5,499 nt of DNA from Treponema sp. Lineage in GTDB: Bacteria; Spirochaetota; Spirochaetia; Treponematales; Breznakiellaceae. The stretch's first letter is position 1. Each line of letters starts with the position of its first letter. The DNA is taken from assembly GCA_031264475.1 (NCBI GenBank), contig JAISEA010000097.1, positions 1 to 5,499 on the forward strand, in the 5' to 3' direction. The notes beneath the pieces were generated by a model that saw only the letters and a list, made by a program, of their open reading frames with translations, made no database searches and was not told the origin of the DNA. Position numbers and translations under genes: made by a program. This document shows positions 5,230 to 5,499 of the stretch, piece by piece.

Positions 5230-5499
5230 AAGAAAGTTACTCTATTCTGTAGCGCTGACGTTTTTACTCTCCTGTTCTAACACGGAGCCTGAAATCTCCT
5301 ATGTCAATATGCGCCTCGTGTATTATCAGAACGGCTCGGAGTCAATAGAGCGCTACTCTTTTTTCGTCATTGCAAACGACGAAGACGGCGTTGAAAACCT
5401 CGCTGACCTCTACCTCTACCATGACCTTGAAGGACTAGAATGGCACTTGTCGGAAAAGGATTGGATAATTGTGGAACAAGAAGGGAATACATGGATAGG
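5216..5499 (+). CDS. Predicted lipoprotein, 5' part, function unknown
   Basis: A GTG start with a full AAAGGAGG ribosome binding site opens a frame that stays open to the right edge (94 residues visible), so the C-terminus is missing. The protein begins MKSIERKLLYSVALTFLLSC: a basic n-region (K2, R6, K7), a hydrophobic core, and a lipobox L17-L18-S19-C20. This is a type II signal peptide of the kind common in spirochaete lipoproteins. The mature protein would be lipidated at C20 and anchored in a membrane facing the periplasm or outside. The visible mature part is acidic with many aromatic residues and probably beta-rich (MRLVYYQNGS, RYSFFVIAN, LEGLEWHLSEKDWIIV). I do not recognise a domain. 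The start lies 14 nt inside the pseudouridine synthase gene, so the two are almost certainly cotranscribed. Confidence 0.85.
   Translation, partial: MKSIERKLLYSVALTFLLSCSNTEPEISYVNMRLVYYQNGSESIERYSFFVIANDEDGVENLADLYLYHDLEGLEWHLSEKDWIIVEQEGNTWI

Overview
The window looks like ordinary chromosomal sequence from a spirochaete, most likely a Treponema relative. It holds eight protein genes, two of them cut by the window edges. The evidence for the lineage is the gene mix: an LCP/LytR-type C-terminal domain followed by rsfS, a DUF2225 zinc-ribbon protein, a COG4120-type ABC permease, and a lipoprotein with a short LLSC lipobox. This assignment is inferred from family knowledge and was not tested by any search. 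Base composition looks even across the window, and no insertion sequence, tRNA, rRNA or CRISPR array was found.

Region 1 (1-2314, plus strand) is a compact operon-like run. It holds the end of a LytR_C-domain protein, rsfS (26-nt overlap), a DUF2225 protein (42-nt gap) and truA (8-nt overlap). RsfS acts on the large ribosomal subunit and TruA on tRNA, so the run has a translation-related core with a cell-envelope gene at its front.

Region 2 (2333-4219 or 4243, minus strand) converges on truA with an 18-nt gap. It holds a GNAT acetyltransferase gene and, 81 nt downstream of it, a membrane permease. The permease has no ATPase or substrate-binding gene beside it. The GNAT gene has a near-consensus sigma-70 promoter so close to its 5' end that the usual longest-ORF start is doubtful, and a leaderless GTG start is possible.

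Region 3 (about 4252-4446) is the divergent intergenic region between the GNAT gene and the pseudouridine synthase gene. It contains an imperfect 21-nt direct repeat (19/21) bracketing a GC-rich segment with a stem-loop. It is the most unusual non-coding structure here and resembles a small dispersed or structured repeat.

Region 4 (4447-5499, plus strand) holds an RsuA/RluB-family rRNA pseudouridine synthase overlapped by 14 nt by the start of a lipoprotein gene. That gene has a full AGGAGG ribosome binding site and runs off the window.

No clearly new multi-gene system is visible. The best leads are the intergenic repeat, the possibly leaderless divergent pair, the orphan permease and the uncharacterised N-terminal half of the GNAT protein.
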